Part shown: positions 15,030 to 24,453 of the stretch, piece by piece
How positions within the stretch are numbered: position 1 is the stretch's first letter
Layout: each line of letters opens with the position of its first letter
DNA from: Phycisphaerales bacterium
GTDB taxonomy: Bacteria > Planctomycetota > Phycisphaerae > WQYP01
Direction of reading: 5' to 3'
NCBI GenBank assembly: GCA_013044165.1
Contig: JABEVB010000118.1
Span: 1-35,624, forward strand
DNA length: 35,624 bases
Translations under genes and position numbers: made by a program
Notes under the pieces: model-generated
Seen by the model: the letters and a program-made list of their open reading frames with translations, nothing else
What the model was told of the DNA's origin: nothing
Database searches by the model: none

Positions 15030-17723
15030 TTGAAGTTCTTTCTGAAGATTTTAGCACTCGTTATGGCAGTCGCGGCCTATATTGGGCTAAATTCGTATGC
15101 TGCTCTGGGTTTAAATGCGAACTTGGCGGAGCCAGCAGTCCAGGCAACTCGTGGGGGCTCGCCTGTTTTTGGATGGGAGCATTGGGGTAAAAATGGGGCG
15201 ATGTATTGCCGCGATGGGCTTACACCGACGAAAATTAATCAACAGGTTGATGCAATTTTAGCCAAGTTGACGCTCGCTGAAAAAATTCGGTTACTGTCGG
15301 GCGCTGGCTTTATGCGCACGCGACCGGTTCGAGCATTAGGGATACCAGCGCTAAAAATGAGCAATGCCTCGGTTGGTGTTGGCACGTGGGGGCCAGCAAC
15401 GTCCTTTCCGGCATCGGAGACGCTGGCATCGAGTTGGGATCCAACACTTGCCAGAGCGGAAGGGATTGCTATTGGCCAAGAATGTCGGCGATGGGGCGTT
15501 AATATCGTTCTGGGGCCTGGAATGGACATTGTTAGGGTACCGCAGGGGGGGCGGAATTTTGAATACGTCGGAGAGGATCCGGTATTGGCTTCGGCTATGG
15601 TTGTACCTTGGATTCGCGGGGTGCAATCACAGGGCGTTGCCGCATGCGCCAAGCACTACGCCGGCAACGAGCAGGAATACGATCGTTTCACCCTTGACTG
15701 TAATATAAGCCGACGAGCAATGGAAGAAATCTATCTGCCTCCCTTTAAGGCTGCGGTAGAACAAGGTGGCGTATGGACCTTTATGGCGGCGTTTAATCGG
15801 GTAAATGGTGTCTGGTCGGCCCAGAATTCATATCTACTGAGCACAATGCTGCGGCAGCACTGGAACTTTCCGGGAATTGTGATGTCAGATTGGGGCGCAA
15901 CGCACTCAACGCTGCGATCGCTCGTCGGCGGACTGGACTTGGAAATGCCAGATGGAGAATACCTGAGCTATCATAAAGTGAAGCCCTTAATCAACCGACA
16001 GCTTTTGTCGGTATCGGTAATTGATGCTCATGTGCGGCGAGTACTGCGTATGATGATAGCCATGGGCTTTAAGCAACCATATCCGCAGTTAACGGCTTCG
16101 GAGCGAGCGTCTCTTAAGGCTCACGATTCGGCGGTGGCCCTTAAAGTTGCCGCTGAGGGAGCCGTACTGTTAAAAAACCGCCATCACATCCTGCCGTTTG
16201 ACGTTAACAGGCCACTGACGATAGCGCTCGTTGGGCCGATGGCCTGGCCTGCCGCGACGGGCGGCGGCGGGAGCTCGTACACCACACCCAATGTGCCACC
16301 GGTAAGTATGGTACAGGCGTTGCAACAGGCGGGCGGCAGCAAGCTGCAGCTTGTTTGGATTCCATATCCGCGCAGCCGCTACGCTTATCTGGGGCAAGGT
16401 GCGGTGTTTACAGCACAAAGACGACGAGGCTTTACAGCGGAATACTTTAACAATGCTAATCTGGAGGGAAAGCCCGCTCTGGTGCGAAGAGATCGGTGTA
16501 TAAAGTTTTATTGGCCATTTAACCCGCTGCCGAGTGAGATTACCAATCCGGTATTTTCAATTCAGTGGACGGGCAAGATTACGCCTCAAACGAGCGGAAA
16601 TTATCAGATGGTGTGCGGAACTGCAGCAGACACATTTGATAAGCACAGCCAGCAGAAGGCGGTGGTTTATCTCAACGGTAAGCAAATTTTATCGCAAGCT
16701 TCCAACGCGTGGCCGGGCATGGTTGTAGAGCATTTGCGCGCAGCGCACACATACGCTCTTCGCATAGATTTGACTAAAGTGCGGTCATACCCGCGCAATG
16801 AACACCTTCGGAATATGCCCTGGGTGGGCTTTGGCTACGGCCCCCTGACGACGACGAAATTGTCGGCTGCGCAAAAGGGCGAACTGAAATCAGCAAATGC
16901 GGTTGTTGCCTGCATGGGCTTTGGCCGACGGCATGAGTTTGAGGGTAATGATCGCACTTGGAAATTGCCCGATGACCAGGATTCGTATTTAAGCGAGGTA
17001 GCACGGATCAATCCGCATACCGTGGCGGTGATTTATGCCGGCGGCGGCATTAATATGCAATCATGGATACATAAAGTGGCGGGCCTGTTGTATGCATGGT
17101 ATCCGGGAGAAAACGGCAATTTGGCAATTGCACGCATTTTATTTGGACAGATTAATCCGAGCGGGCACCTACCCTGCACATTTGCGCTCAAGGCCTCGGA
17201 TGAGCCTACCTTTGGTCGGTATCCACTAGATCCGGGAAGTTCCAAGGCTCGGCCGACGGCGACATTTGCGGAGGGCATTTATGTGGGCTATCGCTGGTAT
17301 GACAAACATAGGATACAACCGCTTTTTTGTTTTGGTCAAGGGCTTTCGTATACGCACTTTGCATTTGGGAAACCGCAGGTCAACAGCGCGGGGCATGGGG
17401 TGAATCGTGTGATTACGGTTCGTATAAGGGTAACAAATACAGGATCGCGGGCGGGAGCGGAGGTTGTACAATTGTATGTTCATCCTTTGGTAGATAGAGC
17501 GGACCGGAGTGTGCAGCAATTGCGGGGCTTTAAGCGTGTAACGTTAAGTCGGGGGCAAAGTAAAGTTGTGGCGATCCGATTGACCTGGCGCGATTTTGCA
17601 TTCTATGACGAGCATTCAAAACATTGGCGGGTGCCGGCGGGACCTTATGAACTCGGCCTAGGCGATAGCAGCCGCAATGAGCCAGCAGTGTCGCGCGTGC
17701 ATTGGCCTGCGCTGGCGCAGTGA
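15030..17723 (+). CDS. GH3 family glycosidase with PA14 insertion
   Basis: An 897-residue exported beta-glycosidase of family GH3 (beta-glucosidase or beta-xylosidase type). It starts at a TTG with GGAGG 6 bases upstream. Order of parts: signal peptide (1 to about 26), N-terminal GH3 barrel with nucleophile Asp287 in GIVMSDWGATHS, C-terminal GH3 sandwich interrupted by a PA14 domain (about 465-600, starting GFTAEYFNN), and a fibronectin-III-like end domain (about 800-890). The EFEGNDR motif (about 636-642) matches the acid/base region of PA14-containing GH3 enzymes, where Glu638 is the likely residue. It would release terminal beta-linked sugars outside the cytoplasm. Exact substrate cannot be told from sequence. 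Confidence 0.9.
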   Translation: MKFFLKILALVMAVAAYIGLNSYAALGLNANLAEPAVQATRGGSPVFGWEHWGKNGAMYCRDGLTPTKINQQVDAILAKLTLAEKIRLLSGAGFMRTRPVRALGIPALKMSNASVGVGTWGPATSFPASETLASSWDPTLARAEGIAIGQECRRWGVNIVLGPGMDIVRVPQGGRNFEYVGEDPVLASAMVVPWIRGVQSQGVAACAKHYAGNEQEYDRFTLDCNISRRAMEEIYLPPFKAAVEQGGVWTFMAAFNRVNGVWSAQNSYLLSTMLRQHWNFPGIVMSDWGATHSTLRSLVGGLDLEMPDGEYLSYHKVKPLINRQLLSVSVIDAHVRRVLRMMIAMGFKQPYPQLTASERASLKAHDSAVALKVAAEGAVLLKNRHHILPFDVNRPLTIALVGPMAWPAATGGGGSSYTTPNVPPVSMVQALQQAGGSKLQLVWIPYPRSRYAYLGQGAVFTAQRRRGFTAEYFNNANLEGKPALVRRDRCIKFYWPFNPLPSEITNPVFSIQWTGKITPQTSGNYQMVCGTAADTFDKHSQQKAVVYLNGKQILSQASNAWPGMVVEHLRAAHTYALRIDLTKVRSYPRNEHLRNMPWVGFGYGPLTTTKLSAAQKGELKSANAVVACMGFGRRHEFEGNDRTWKLPDDQDSYLSEVARINPHTVAVIYAGGGINMQSWIHKVAGLLYAWYPGENGNLAIARILFGQINPSGHLPCTFALKASDEPTFGRYPLDPGSSKARPTATFAEGIYVGYRWYDKHRIQPLFCFGQGLSYTHFAFGKPQVNSAGHGVNRVITVRIRVTNTGSRAGAEVVQLYVHPLVDRADRSVQQLRGFKRVTLSRGQSKVVAIRLTWRDFAFYDEHSKHWRVPAGPYELGLGDSSRNEPAVSRVHWPALAQ

Positions 17724-17750
17724 TGGCGACTGCTAAGAGGCGGTAAGGTT

Positions 17751-17773
17751 CGGTGGGTGCGCGGTACCCGCCG
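17751..17773 (+). terminator. likely terminator of the GH3 gene
   Basis: CGGTGGGT and ACCCGCCG pair as an 8-bp stem (one G-T) around a 7-base loop, followed by GAAGATTTTGG, a short T-run. It sits 28 bases after the GH3 stop and before the convergent GH79 gene. Confidence 0.45.
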
Positions 17774-17834
17774 GAAGATTTTGGTAGTTATGCTTTAAGC
17801 CCAATCGGAAGATTTCTGAGCCGCCAAGGAAGTC

Positions 17835-19358
17835 TTACTCGGGTTTAATGGTAATAAGTGCGGCTGATGCGTGAGCCACTGGAACAATCCATTGTTTGTC
17901 AGAGATGGCGAGCGGGTGAGGCTCAAAATGACCTTGGGGCATGCCATCGGTTGTGTGATCAAAAGTGATGCCGCCAAACTGGATTTCAGTTGTTGCCGCA
18001 ACCCCAGGAGCTGTGAGATATTCAACTGTTGCATGCGATAGCGGTGTTGTCGGCAGGGCTATGCGAATATCGCCCGAGAGATTCTTATTTATTACCACTA
18101 TTCGCATGACATGCGAATGATCCAGGCAGGCCCATATTTTTATATTACCTGTGTGCGGGTACTTTACTGGCACGAGACGCCCGCCGTTTTGCACGGCTTT
18201 GGCAAACAAAAGCATGCCATAGTAGAGCGGATGTGGCTGCAGGCCCTTGCTGTCGCTGCTACCAGGCCAAAAAGCCCCGTAAATTGAACCAGTATGGAAG
18301 TTTACGCCAGCGCCGCCGGCATTGGCGATTTCAAAAAGAGTATCCGCACACCAAAGTGCGGAGGCAAACGTATTACTGACGCCGCGTTTACCGCCGCCCC
18401 AAGCAGAGTTTATTTCGGCATAGCGGACGGGGAGGCCGAATCGGTGTCCCATTTTTGCGCTGCCTGCGATGAGGCTGGCATAGACCTGTGAGTTGGCGTT
18501 TTTAAGCAGGTTTGGAATACTGGCGAAGTGGGGGCTCTTGGGGTTTTTAATTGGCGCCCCGAGTGGATAATAATGAATGGTCACCAAGCCGATCTTGGCA
18601 TGGTTTTCCTGAATAAATTCCAGCGTTATATTGCGGAGCCAGCCACAGCAGAATGCCGGCCCGGCAATCAATTTTGGCGATTTAACGAGCGGCATAATTG
18701 CGGTCACCATGTGGTTAAAATCCTTCAGGTAGAGCGGAAACTTTTCATGCCGCCATTTACCTCCCAGACGAAAGTACTCATCGGGTTCGTTGCCTACTTC
18801 AAACGCCAAAATGTGCCCGATGCCAATGGTGGCCAAGGCGTGCCGCACCCATTGGCGAGCCATGTGCCGCGTTCCAGTGCCCAAGTTCAGCCCGAGAATA
18901 AGTTTGCAGCCACTGGCCTTGGCGATTGCCGCGAGGCGGTCGGCATCCGCTGGGGTGATGTTAAATCGCAGATGTTTAGAATGGTTTGGGTACTGTGATA
19001 GGTTCCAGGCAGAACGATCCTCAGAGTTGCCGCCAATTCGGATAACAGGCTCGCCATTATAACGGCCAAGGTATTTCATCAGGTGGACGAAGGCGGCTTG
19101 CCTGCCGTGCGCACGGCGCATTAACGTTCGCAGCGAGGTGCCGTACTCGATCGAAACGCCAAGAAAGTGGTGCGATACTGCGCGAGTGCCGTGCGCGGGA
19201 GCAAGGTGTATGGTGAGTATGGGAACTGCGAGGGCTGGCCGTCCAGCACGCAATGCGGCTGCAAGAAAAAAAACTGCCGAGGCAAGGCTTAAGGCAACAT
19301 GCAAACTAGCCATGTGATTTTGGCAGCTTTGTTTGACGCGATGGTAATCAATCGTCAT
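17835..19358 (-). CDS. GH79-like beta-glucuronidase
   Basis: A 507-residue exported enzyme that resembles glycoside hydrolase family 79 (beta-glucuronidase/heparanase group, clan GH-A). The acid/base Glu is about residue 191 in FEVGNEPDEY and the nucleophile Glu about 315 in RYAEINSAWGGG; PVIRIGGNSEDRSAW is also typical. A C-terminal beta-sandwich follows the barrel. The hydrophobic signal segment (HVALSLASAVFFLAAALRAG) begins about 20 residues after the start. The ATG at 19358 is chosen for GAGG 8 bases upstream; ATG 19313 gives a shorter signal peptide but has no ribosome binding site. It probably removes glucuronic acid from xylan or arabinogalactan side chains (inference). It converges with GH3. 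Confidence 0.78.
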   Translation of the reverse strand: MTIDYHRVKQSCQNHMASLHVALSLASAVFFLAAALRAGRPALAVPILTIHLAPAHGTRAVSHHFLGVSIEYGTSLRTLMRRAHGRQAAFVHLMKYLGRYNGEPVIRIGGNSEDRSAWNLSQYPNHSKHLRFNITPADADRLAAIAKASGCKLILGLNLGTGTRHMARQWVRHALATIGIGHILAFEVGNEPDEYFRLGGKWRHEKFPLYLKDFNHMVTAIMPLVKSPKLIAGPAFCCGWLRNITLEFIQENHAKIGLVTIHYYPLGAPIKNPKSPHFASIPNLLKNANSQVYASLIAGSAKMGHRFGLPVRYAEINSAWGGGKRGVSNTFASALWCADTLFEIANAGGAGVNFHTGSIYGAFWPGSSDSKGLQPHPLYYGMLLFAKAVQNGGRLVPVKYPHTGNIKIWACLDHSHVMRIVVINKNLSGDIRIALPTTPLSHATVEYLTAPGVAATTEIQFGGITFDHTTDGMPQGHFEPHPLAISDKQWIVPVAHASAALITIKPE

Positions 19359-19671
19359 TTGTTCGCCTCTATAAAGTGGCTGGTGGGCGGACGCCAGCTT
19401 TGTACACATGACACTATTTTAGGCTTTGGCCCCAGCGTTTGGCCCGAAGCCGCTTTAGCCGGCTGTATAATTGCTCTTAACGTAACGAAGCGAGGTTTAT
19501 TGCCATATTTAGAAGTCCATTGAGAGAAAGTCGTATTCGCAAGGCGATACTGACAGGTGGGCTGGGGTTATAGCGCGAAGATTTGGTCGTGGGAGGACAA
19601 CAAGTTGCTTAATGAACCAAGGCAATTTTCCTGCGACGACACATCCCGGCGCATTCATAACATTTTTTAAA

Positions 19672-19701
19672 TTGACACTTTTGCCACAATGCGGGTAGAC
19701 T
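19672..19701 (+). promoter_or_regulatory. candidate promoter for the autotransporter
   Basis: Perfect TTGACA (19672-19677), 18-base spacer and TAGACT (19696-19701, 4/6). It implies a leader of about 165 bases that includes the hairpin at 19714-19745. Confidence 0.4.
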
Positions 19702-19713
19702 TCGTGCCGTAGG

Positions 19714-19745
19714 AAGCCTTCTAAATCGCAATGCCGAGAAGGCTT
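19714..19745 (+). repeat. leader hairpin of the autotransporter
   Basis: AAGCCTTCT and AGAAGGCTT form a perfect 9-bp inverted repeat around 14 bases. There is no T-run after it, so it is more likely an mRNA-leader structure or operator than a terminator. Confidence 0.35.
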
Positions 19746-19874
19746 TGCAGACTTAATGACTCAAACAGCGGCTGAAGGCGTTCGGGCGACGTTCATTTAG
19801 CCCATAAGTTGCTTAGAACACTGTAGTTTTGTTGTACGCTGGTTTTAGATGGTCGGTTTTAACGGAGTACAAAG

Positions 19875-22800
19875 ATGCGCAGTCGCAATGGATTCACGAG
19901 GTCGGCTGACAGGTCAAATCGCCAGCGGAAGCATTTGTCACACAAGGCTATCGCAATCGCCGTGCTTTTGGGCTGCGCAGCGGTGCCAGTTACCGCACAA
20001 ACAACGCTGGAGCCATCTTCTATATCAACATTAACCAATCAGGTTGGGAGTCTAACGCTTATTACCCCAGGTTTGCTGGCTGGCACGGTGACGGCGAGTA
20101 TCAACACATCGGCAATCAATTCTCCGACACTGACGGTGGGCGGCACTACATACACAGGGGCATATTTAGGCCAGACAAATGGTTCGAAGGTGGCGGCTTT
20201 CGGATTTAATGGCAGCTTGGTGCTCAGTGCCGGCGCAACCCTGAATGTCACCGGGAGTAATCCACTGGTGCTTTACTCGACCGGCGACATCAATTCGTCC
20301 GCAAATATAAGCCTAAATGGAGGCGACGGTGGTAGCGCTCCAATTGTGCAGGGCAGTGCCCCTGGCCAGGGCGGGGTGGCGGCTGGCGGGGGTTTTAATG
20401 GAGGCGTTGGCGGAAGCGCGGCCTCGTACTACGGTTTGGCGGCAAATGGTTCCGGTGCTGGCGGCGGTACGGGCGGTCCGGCGGAAGGCAGCGGTGGTGG
20501 CGGTGGATTTGGTGGATCCGGTGGCACGGGCTTTGTATTTCCCAATGCTGGCGCAGCAACTACGCCGGTGCCAGGTGGGCCGGCCAATGGAGATTTGACA
20601 AAATATCTGCAAGGCGGCAGTGGGGCTGGAGGCGGCAGCGGCAAAGTTGGTTTTGCTGGCGGAGGCGGTGGTGCTGGTGGTGGTGCCCTTGGCCTTATTG
20701 CCGGCGGCGCTGTCCTGCTGAATGGCGCAGTAGTAGTAAACGGCGGGCAAGGCGGCGATGGCTATTACGGCGGCGGCGGCGGTGCTGGTGGCGGGGTGCT
20801 GATTGCATCGCTTGGAGCGTCTTCAGGTATTGGAGCAGGCGGGAATATTTCGGCCGATGGTGGCGATGCCGGTTCGTTTCCAGGCTATGCTGGCGGTGGC
20901 GGCGGCGGTGGTCGCGTTGAGGTGTATTTACATCAGTGGAACGTTGGCCCGGGAAGCCTGAATGTTAGTGTTGCGCCCGGGACTTACGCTGGCAACGCTT
21001 CCTATAGTGGGGTGGTGGGCGTGGTGGGACTCTTGGCCGATTCCACATACATATCCGCCGGTAACAGCCTCAAAGTCAACGGCACTGGCTCAAGCACAAC
21101 CCTCGAAACCACCGGGGCCGCCAGCTATTCGTCTCCCCTGACATTTCAGACGAGCGCCTTTCCGGTGAATGGAGCCTTGACGCTTACCAATGCAACCCAA
21201 ACGATTCAAACACTCTCGGGTAGTGGCACTATAACGCTCACGGGTAGCAACATCATTCTTGACCCGGCTCTGGCAGTGTCGAGCAGCTTTAACGGCAGTA
21301 TTAGCGGCAATGGTTCTGTCACGCTGGATGGACCAGGCAACTTTACCTTGGGAGGCACAAACTCTTATACAGGTGGCACATTCATTAACGGCGGAGTTTT
21401 GTCTATCGTGAGCTCGGCAGCGCTCGGCTCCGGTGCCCTAACCTTCGCCGGAGGTACGCTTGCTCTGCCCGGCACGGTTACCATTACAAATACGGTTACT
21501 GTGTCAGGTGCAGGGACTGGAACCATAGAAGTTGCATCCGGGACGATTGGTACAATGGCGGGAGTGATTTCGGGCGGTGGATCGCTGATCGCTTCCGGCG
21601 GCGGAACTCTTAATTTATCGGCCGCTAATACATACACTGGTGGAACCACTGTTGCAGATGGCACGCTTGAAACCAGCTCCGGAGGTACGCTTGGCCCCGG
21701 CACGCTAACCGTCAACAGCGGTGCACAGTTTATTTCCAATGGCGTAAGTCAAACAATAACGGGCTTGGCGGGAGGCGGGCAGGTTAGTCTGGGCGGTGGG
21801 AGTTTGGCTATTAATGTGCCAACTGGCTCACTTTCAACCTTCACCGGCAACATTTCCGGGGCCGGAAGCCAACTCACAATTGACGGAACCGGAACTCAGG
21901 TTCTTGGAGCCGACAACACTTTCACCGGCGGCGTAGTCATTAATTCAGGAGCATCACTGGTAGCCGGATCGCTTAATGCATTGGGCGGAGGCTTGGTGGT
22001 AAACTCGGGATCGCTGGCCATAAGCTCACCGACGTATCAAGCGAACATAAATGGCGCATACATACAAAACGCTATCGGGGCACTGGGTGTTCGCATTTCT
22101 GGCGTGAATCCGGGGCAATTTGACCAGTACTCAGTTACGGGCGGGGCCAACGTTAATGGTACGCTGAACGTAACCTTCCAAAATGGTTATACACTTGCTA
22201 CGCCCACGCAAAACTTTGCCGTTCTTACCGCTACCGGTGGATCGGTCGGTAATTTTACGAGTGTCAATCTAGGCAACCACCCCATCAACACTTTTGCCAA
22301 TGTAATGGACACGGGCAACGGCATAAACCTTGAATTGTACCTGTCGCAGCCATCGCTGGTTCCCTATGCCTTGACGGGCAATCAACAGGCGTTTGCTCGC
22401 TATTTAGACCTTACAGACGGCTTCGCCGGCGGTACGCCCTCAGCCGAGTATCAGGCTCTAATAAATCAGATAGATAGCCTTTATTCGTCGCAGGTTCCTA
22501 CGGCGCTGGATCAGCTTTCGGGTCTTGTGCTGCAGGTTTTTCCGCAGGTTGCTCTACAAAACAGCATTGGACTTGATGAAACATTTAATCAGCATGCCCA
22601 AGCCTTAGATGATGGAGCCAGCGGCTGGAGTCAGTCCATTTTCGCGCTTAACACCCCGGGCGTGCTGGATTCTTCGCAGATGGCCCTGTCACAAATGCTT
22701 GATCAGCAATCGCAGATACTCTCACTCGATGCCTTGCCGTTGACGCTGCCCAATGGAACACAAATTCCCATGGCGCAGCAACCACAGGCTGCGGCCGCAA

Positions 22801-23666
22801 ACTGGAGCGCCTTCTTGACGGGTGCCTTGCAATTAGAAAACTACTCCAGCGCTGACAGCATAAGTAATCCAAAAGTGACGGCGGAAGGCTTAACGCTTGG
22901 TGGCGACTATGCCGTTTCATCAACAACGTCCGTCGGGGCCCTCTTTGCTTATGCCCACAATGACATTCGCCTGGATAGCTTTGGCAGCAAAGGCTCGATG
23001 GATTCCTATACGCCAGGAGTTTATGCCAACTTCCATACGCCTGATGGCTGGTTCACTGACGCTTTGGCCGCTTACAGCTACAACAGCTACTCTGAGCACA
23101 GAAACTTGAGCGTAGGAGGCATCTCACAAACGGCTAGCGGCACGGACACTGGCAATCAAGGTGACTTGTCAATGGATGCCGGGCGGCAGTTCAGCGCGGA
23201 TAACAACGCGTTTAACTGGATTGGTCCCTGGACATTGATTCCGATGGCGTCTCTAGCCTACACCTATAGCAATTTTAATTCCTATGCGGAAAGTGGTGCG
23301 GGAGCAGCAAGCCTTAATGTCGGATCCATGGAGGCCAACTCTCTCCGCAGCACCATTAGTTTGCAAGTTCTTTACACACTTCAACTCTCACAGAGTTTTG
23401 CACTACAGCCGGGGCTTCTGGTAGGGTGGCGTCACGAGTTTTTAAACGGGCCGCAAGGCATTACCTCGAGTTTGCAGGGGGCTGGGCCGGGCCAGAGCTT
23501 TACCATTACCACGGAACCGCCATCTAAGGACACCGGCATCTTTGGTGGATCGCTGCAGGCGACGATAAACCAAAGCGTTAATGCGTTTGTGAATTATCAG
23601 ATTGATTTAGGCTCGCAGAATTTGGTGTCGCAACGCTTGTTTGCGGGTGTGGCAGTTAAATTTTAA
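19875..23666 (+). CDS. large autotransporter with Gly-rich passenger
   Basis: A 1263-residue type Va secretion protein. Order of parts: a signal peptide with an extended basic n-region (1 to about 41, ending PVTAQ), a first beta-rich segment, an extremely Gly-rich segment (about 149-352, runs such as GGGGAGGG), then autotransporter-associated beta-strand repeats (GGTNSYTGGT near 489, SAANTYTGGT near 579, GADNTFTGG near 675), a linker, and a C-terminal outer-membrane beta-barrel (about 975-1263) ending in Phe (LFAGVAVKF). The passenger should form a beta-helix displayed on the cell surface; its ligand is unknown and no protease or lipase motif is visible. GGAG lies 7 bases before the ATG. It stands among glycan-degradation genes, so adhesion to polysaccharide is plausible but unproven. 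Confidence 0.85.
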   Translation: MRSRNGFTRSADRSNRQRKHLSHKAIAIAVLLGCAAVPVTAQTTLEPSSISTLTNQVGSLTLITPGLLAGTVTASINTSAINSPTLTVGGTTYTGAYLGQTNGSKVAAFGFNGSLVLSAGATLNVTGSNPLVLYSTGDINSSANISLNGGDGGSAPIVQGSAPGQGGVAAGGGFNGGVGGSAASYYGLAANGSGAGGGTGGPAEGSGGGGGFGGSGGTGFVFPNAGAATTPVPGGPANGDLTKYLQGGSGAGGGSGKVGFAGGGGGAGGGALGLIAGGAVLLNGAVVVNGGQGGDGYYGGGGGAGGGVLIASLGASSGIGAGGNISADGGDAGSFPGYAGGGGGGGRVEVYLHQWNVGPGSLNVSVAPGTYAGNASYSGVVGVVGLLADSTYISAGNSLKVNGTGSSTTLETTGAASYSSPLTFQTSAFPVNGALTLTNATQTIQTLSGSGTITLTGSNIILDPALAVSSSFNGSISGNGSVTLDGPGNFTLGGTNSYTGGTFINGGVLSIVSSAALGSGALTFAGGTLALPGTVTITNTVTVSGAGTGTIEVASGTIGTMAGVISGGGSLIASGGGTLNLSAANTYTGGTTVADGTLETSSGGTLGPGTLTVNSGAQFISNGVSQTITGLAGGGQVSLGGGSLAINVPTGSLSTFTGNISGAGSQLTIDGTGTQVLGADNTFTGGVVINSGASLVAGSLNALGGGLVVNSGSLAISSPTYQANINGAYIQNAIGALGVRISGVNPGQFDQYSVTGGANVNGTLNVTFQNGYTLATPTQNFAVLTATGGSVGNFTSVNLGNHPINTFANVMDTGNGINLELYLSQPSLVPYALTGNQQAFARYLDLTDGFAGGTPSAEYQALINQIDSLYSSQVPTALDQLSGLVLQVFPQVALQNSIGLDETFNQHAQALDDGASGWSQSIFALNTPGVLDSSQMALSQMLDQQSQILSLDALPLTLPNGTQIPMAQQPQAAAANWSAFLTGALQLENYSSADSISNPKVTAEGLTLGGDYAVSSTTSVGALFAYAHNDIRLDSFGSKGSMDSYTPGVYANFHTPDGWFTDALAAYSYNSYSEHRNLSVGGISQTASGTDTGNQGDLSMDAGRQFSADNNAFNWIGPWTLIPMASLAYTYSNFNSYAESGAGAASLNVGSMEANSLRSTISLQVLYTLQLSQSFALQPGLLVGWRHEFLNGPQGITSSLQGAGPGQSFTITTEPPSKDTGIFGGSLQATINQSVNAFVNYQIDLGSQNLVSQRLFAGVAVKF

Positions 23667-23782
23667 CTGGGCTTTTGAGTGTCGGGGAAGCCGGGACTTT
23701 TCAGCAAGGCGTTTGCCAATATCCCTCAGCCTCCGGTGCAAGCGTCTGGGACCACGCGGATGTCGCGTGAAAGAGTGGCCGA

Positions 23783-24334
23783 ATGAGCCAACGCATATTA
23801 TATACCATTGGTCATTCCACCCGCTCATGGCGAGAGTTTACAGACCTGCTGCTTGCATGGAAAATTGCTGAATTGATAGATGTTCGCACGGTTCCGAGGT
23901 CGCGGGCATTTCCGCAATTTAATAAGGATCATATGGCGACAGCCCTGCGGCGCGTGGGCATTGAGTACAAACACATCAAGGAACTCGGCGGGTTACGGCA
24001 CACTAAAAAAGGCTCGGCCAATACCGGCTGGCGAAACGCGAGCTTTCGAGGTTATGCCGATTACATGCAGAGCCAAGAGTTTTCACAAGCTTTGGCCGAG
24101 TTGAATCGCCGCCGCCGATTGCATCGGGCTTGCATCATGTGCTCGGAAGCCCTCTGGTGGCGCTGTCATCGCCGAATGATCGCCGATGCGGAAGTTGCCC
24201 GCGGCATACCTGTACGGCATATTATGAGCGAGCGTACAGCCAAGCCGCATGAAATCACACCATTTGCGCGAATACGTCGGCTGCGAACCCGATGCGTTTC
24301 CGTTGACTATCCGGGAGGTTCTCTTGCTCGGTGA
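23783..24334 (+). CDS. DUF488 family protein
   Basis: A 183-residue protein of family DUF488. Family marks are the start ILYTIGHSTRSWREF, the DVRTVPRSRAFPQFN segment and the C-terminal MCSEALWWRCHRRMIAD, whose Cys, Glu, Cys and His are conserved in the family. The biochemical function of DUF488 is not established. It is cytoplasmic, with no signal peptide. It begins 116 bases after the autotransporter stop; the ribosome binding site is weak (AGAG about 8 bases before the ATG). It converges with the sugar porter gene. Confidence 0.82.
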   Translation: MSQRILYTIGHSTRSWREFTDLLLAWKIAELIDVRTVPRSRAFPQFNKDHMATALRRVGIEYKHIKELGGLRHTKKGSANTGWRNASFRGYADYMQSQEFSQALAELNRRRRLHRACIMCSEALWWRCHRRMIADAEVARGIPVRHIMSERTAKPHEITPFARIRRLRTRCVSVDYPGGSLAR

Positions 24335-24453
24335 AAACGTCTGCAATTGCGATCTGCCGCAAATGAATTAACACCGTCCTTTAAGGCCACAGCAGTACGC
24401 TATGATGCACAGTCTGTGTATGCTTACGAAAAAGCTAAGTGAGATGTCCTCGG

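Larger units (their letters stand above)
19359..19874. other. 516-base intergenic region between GH79 and autotransporter
   Basis: A divergent promoter region without a convincing gene. It holds the GH79 leader on the left, a TTGACA promoter near 19.67 kb and a hairpin in the autotransporter leader on the right. I could not place a convincing promoter for the GH79 gene. Confidence 0.55.

Noticed and set aside
20313-20750. Repetitive sequence and antisense ORFs in the autotransporter
   Set aside because: The repeats encode poly-Gly in the sense frame. They are irregular and contain no spacers, so this is not a CRISPR array, and the antisense ORFs are shadows.
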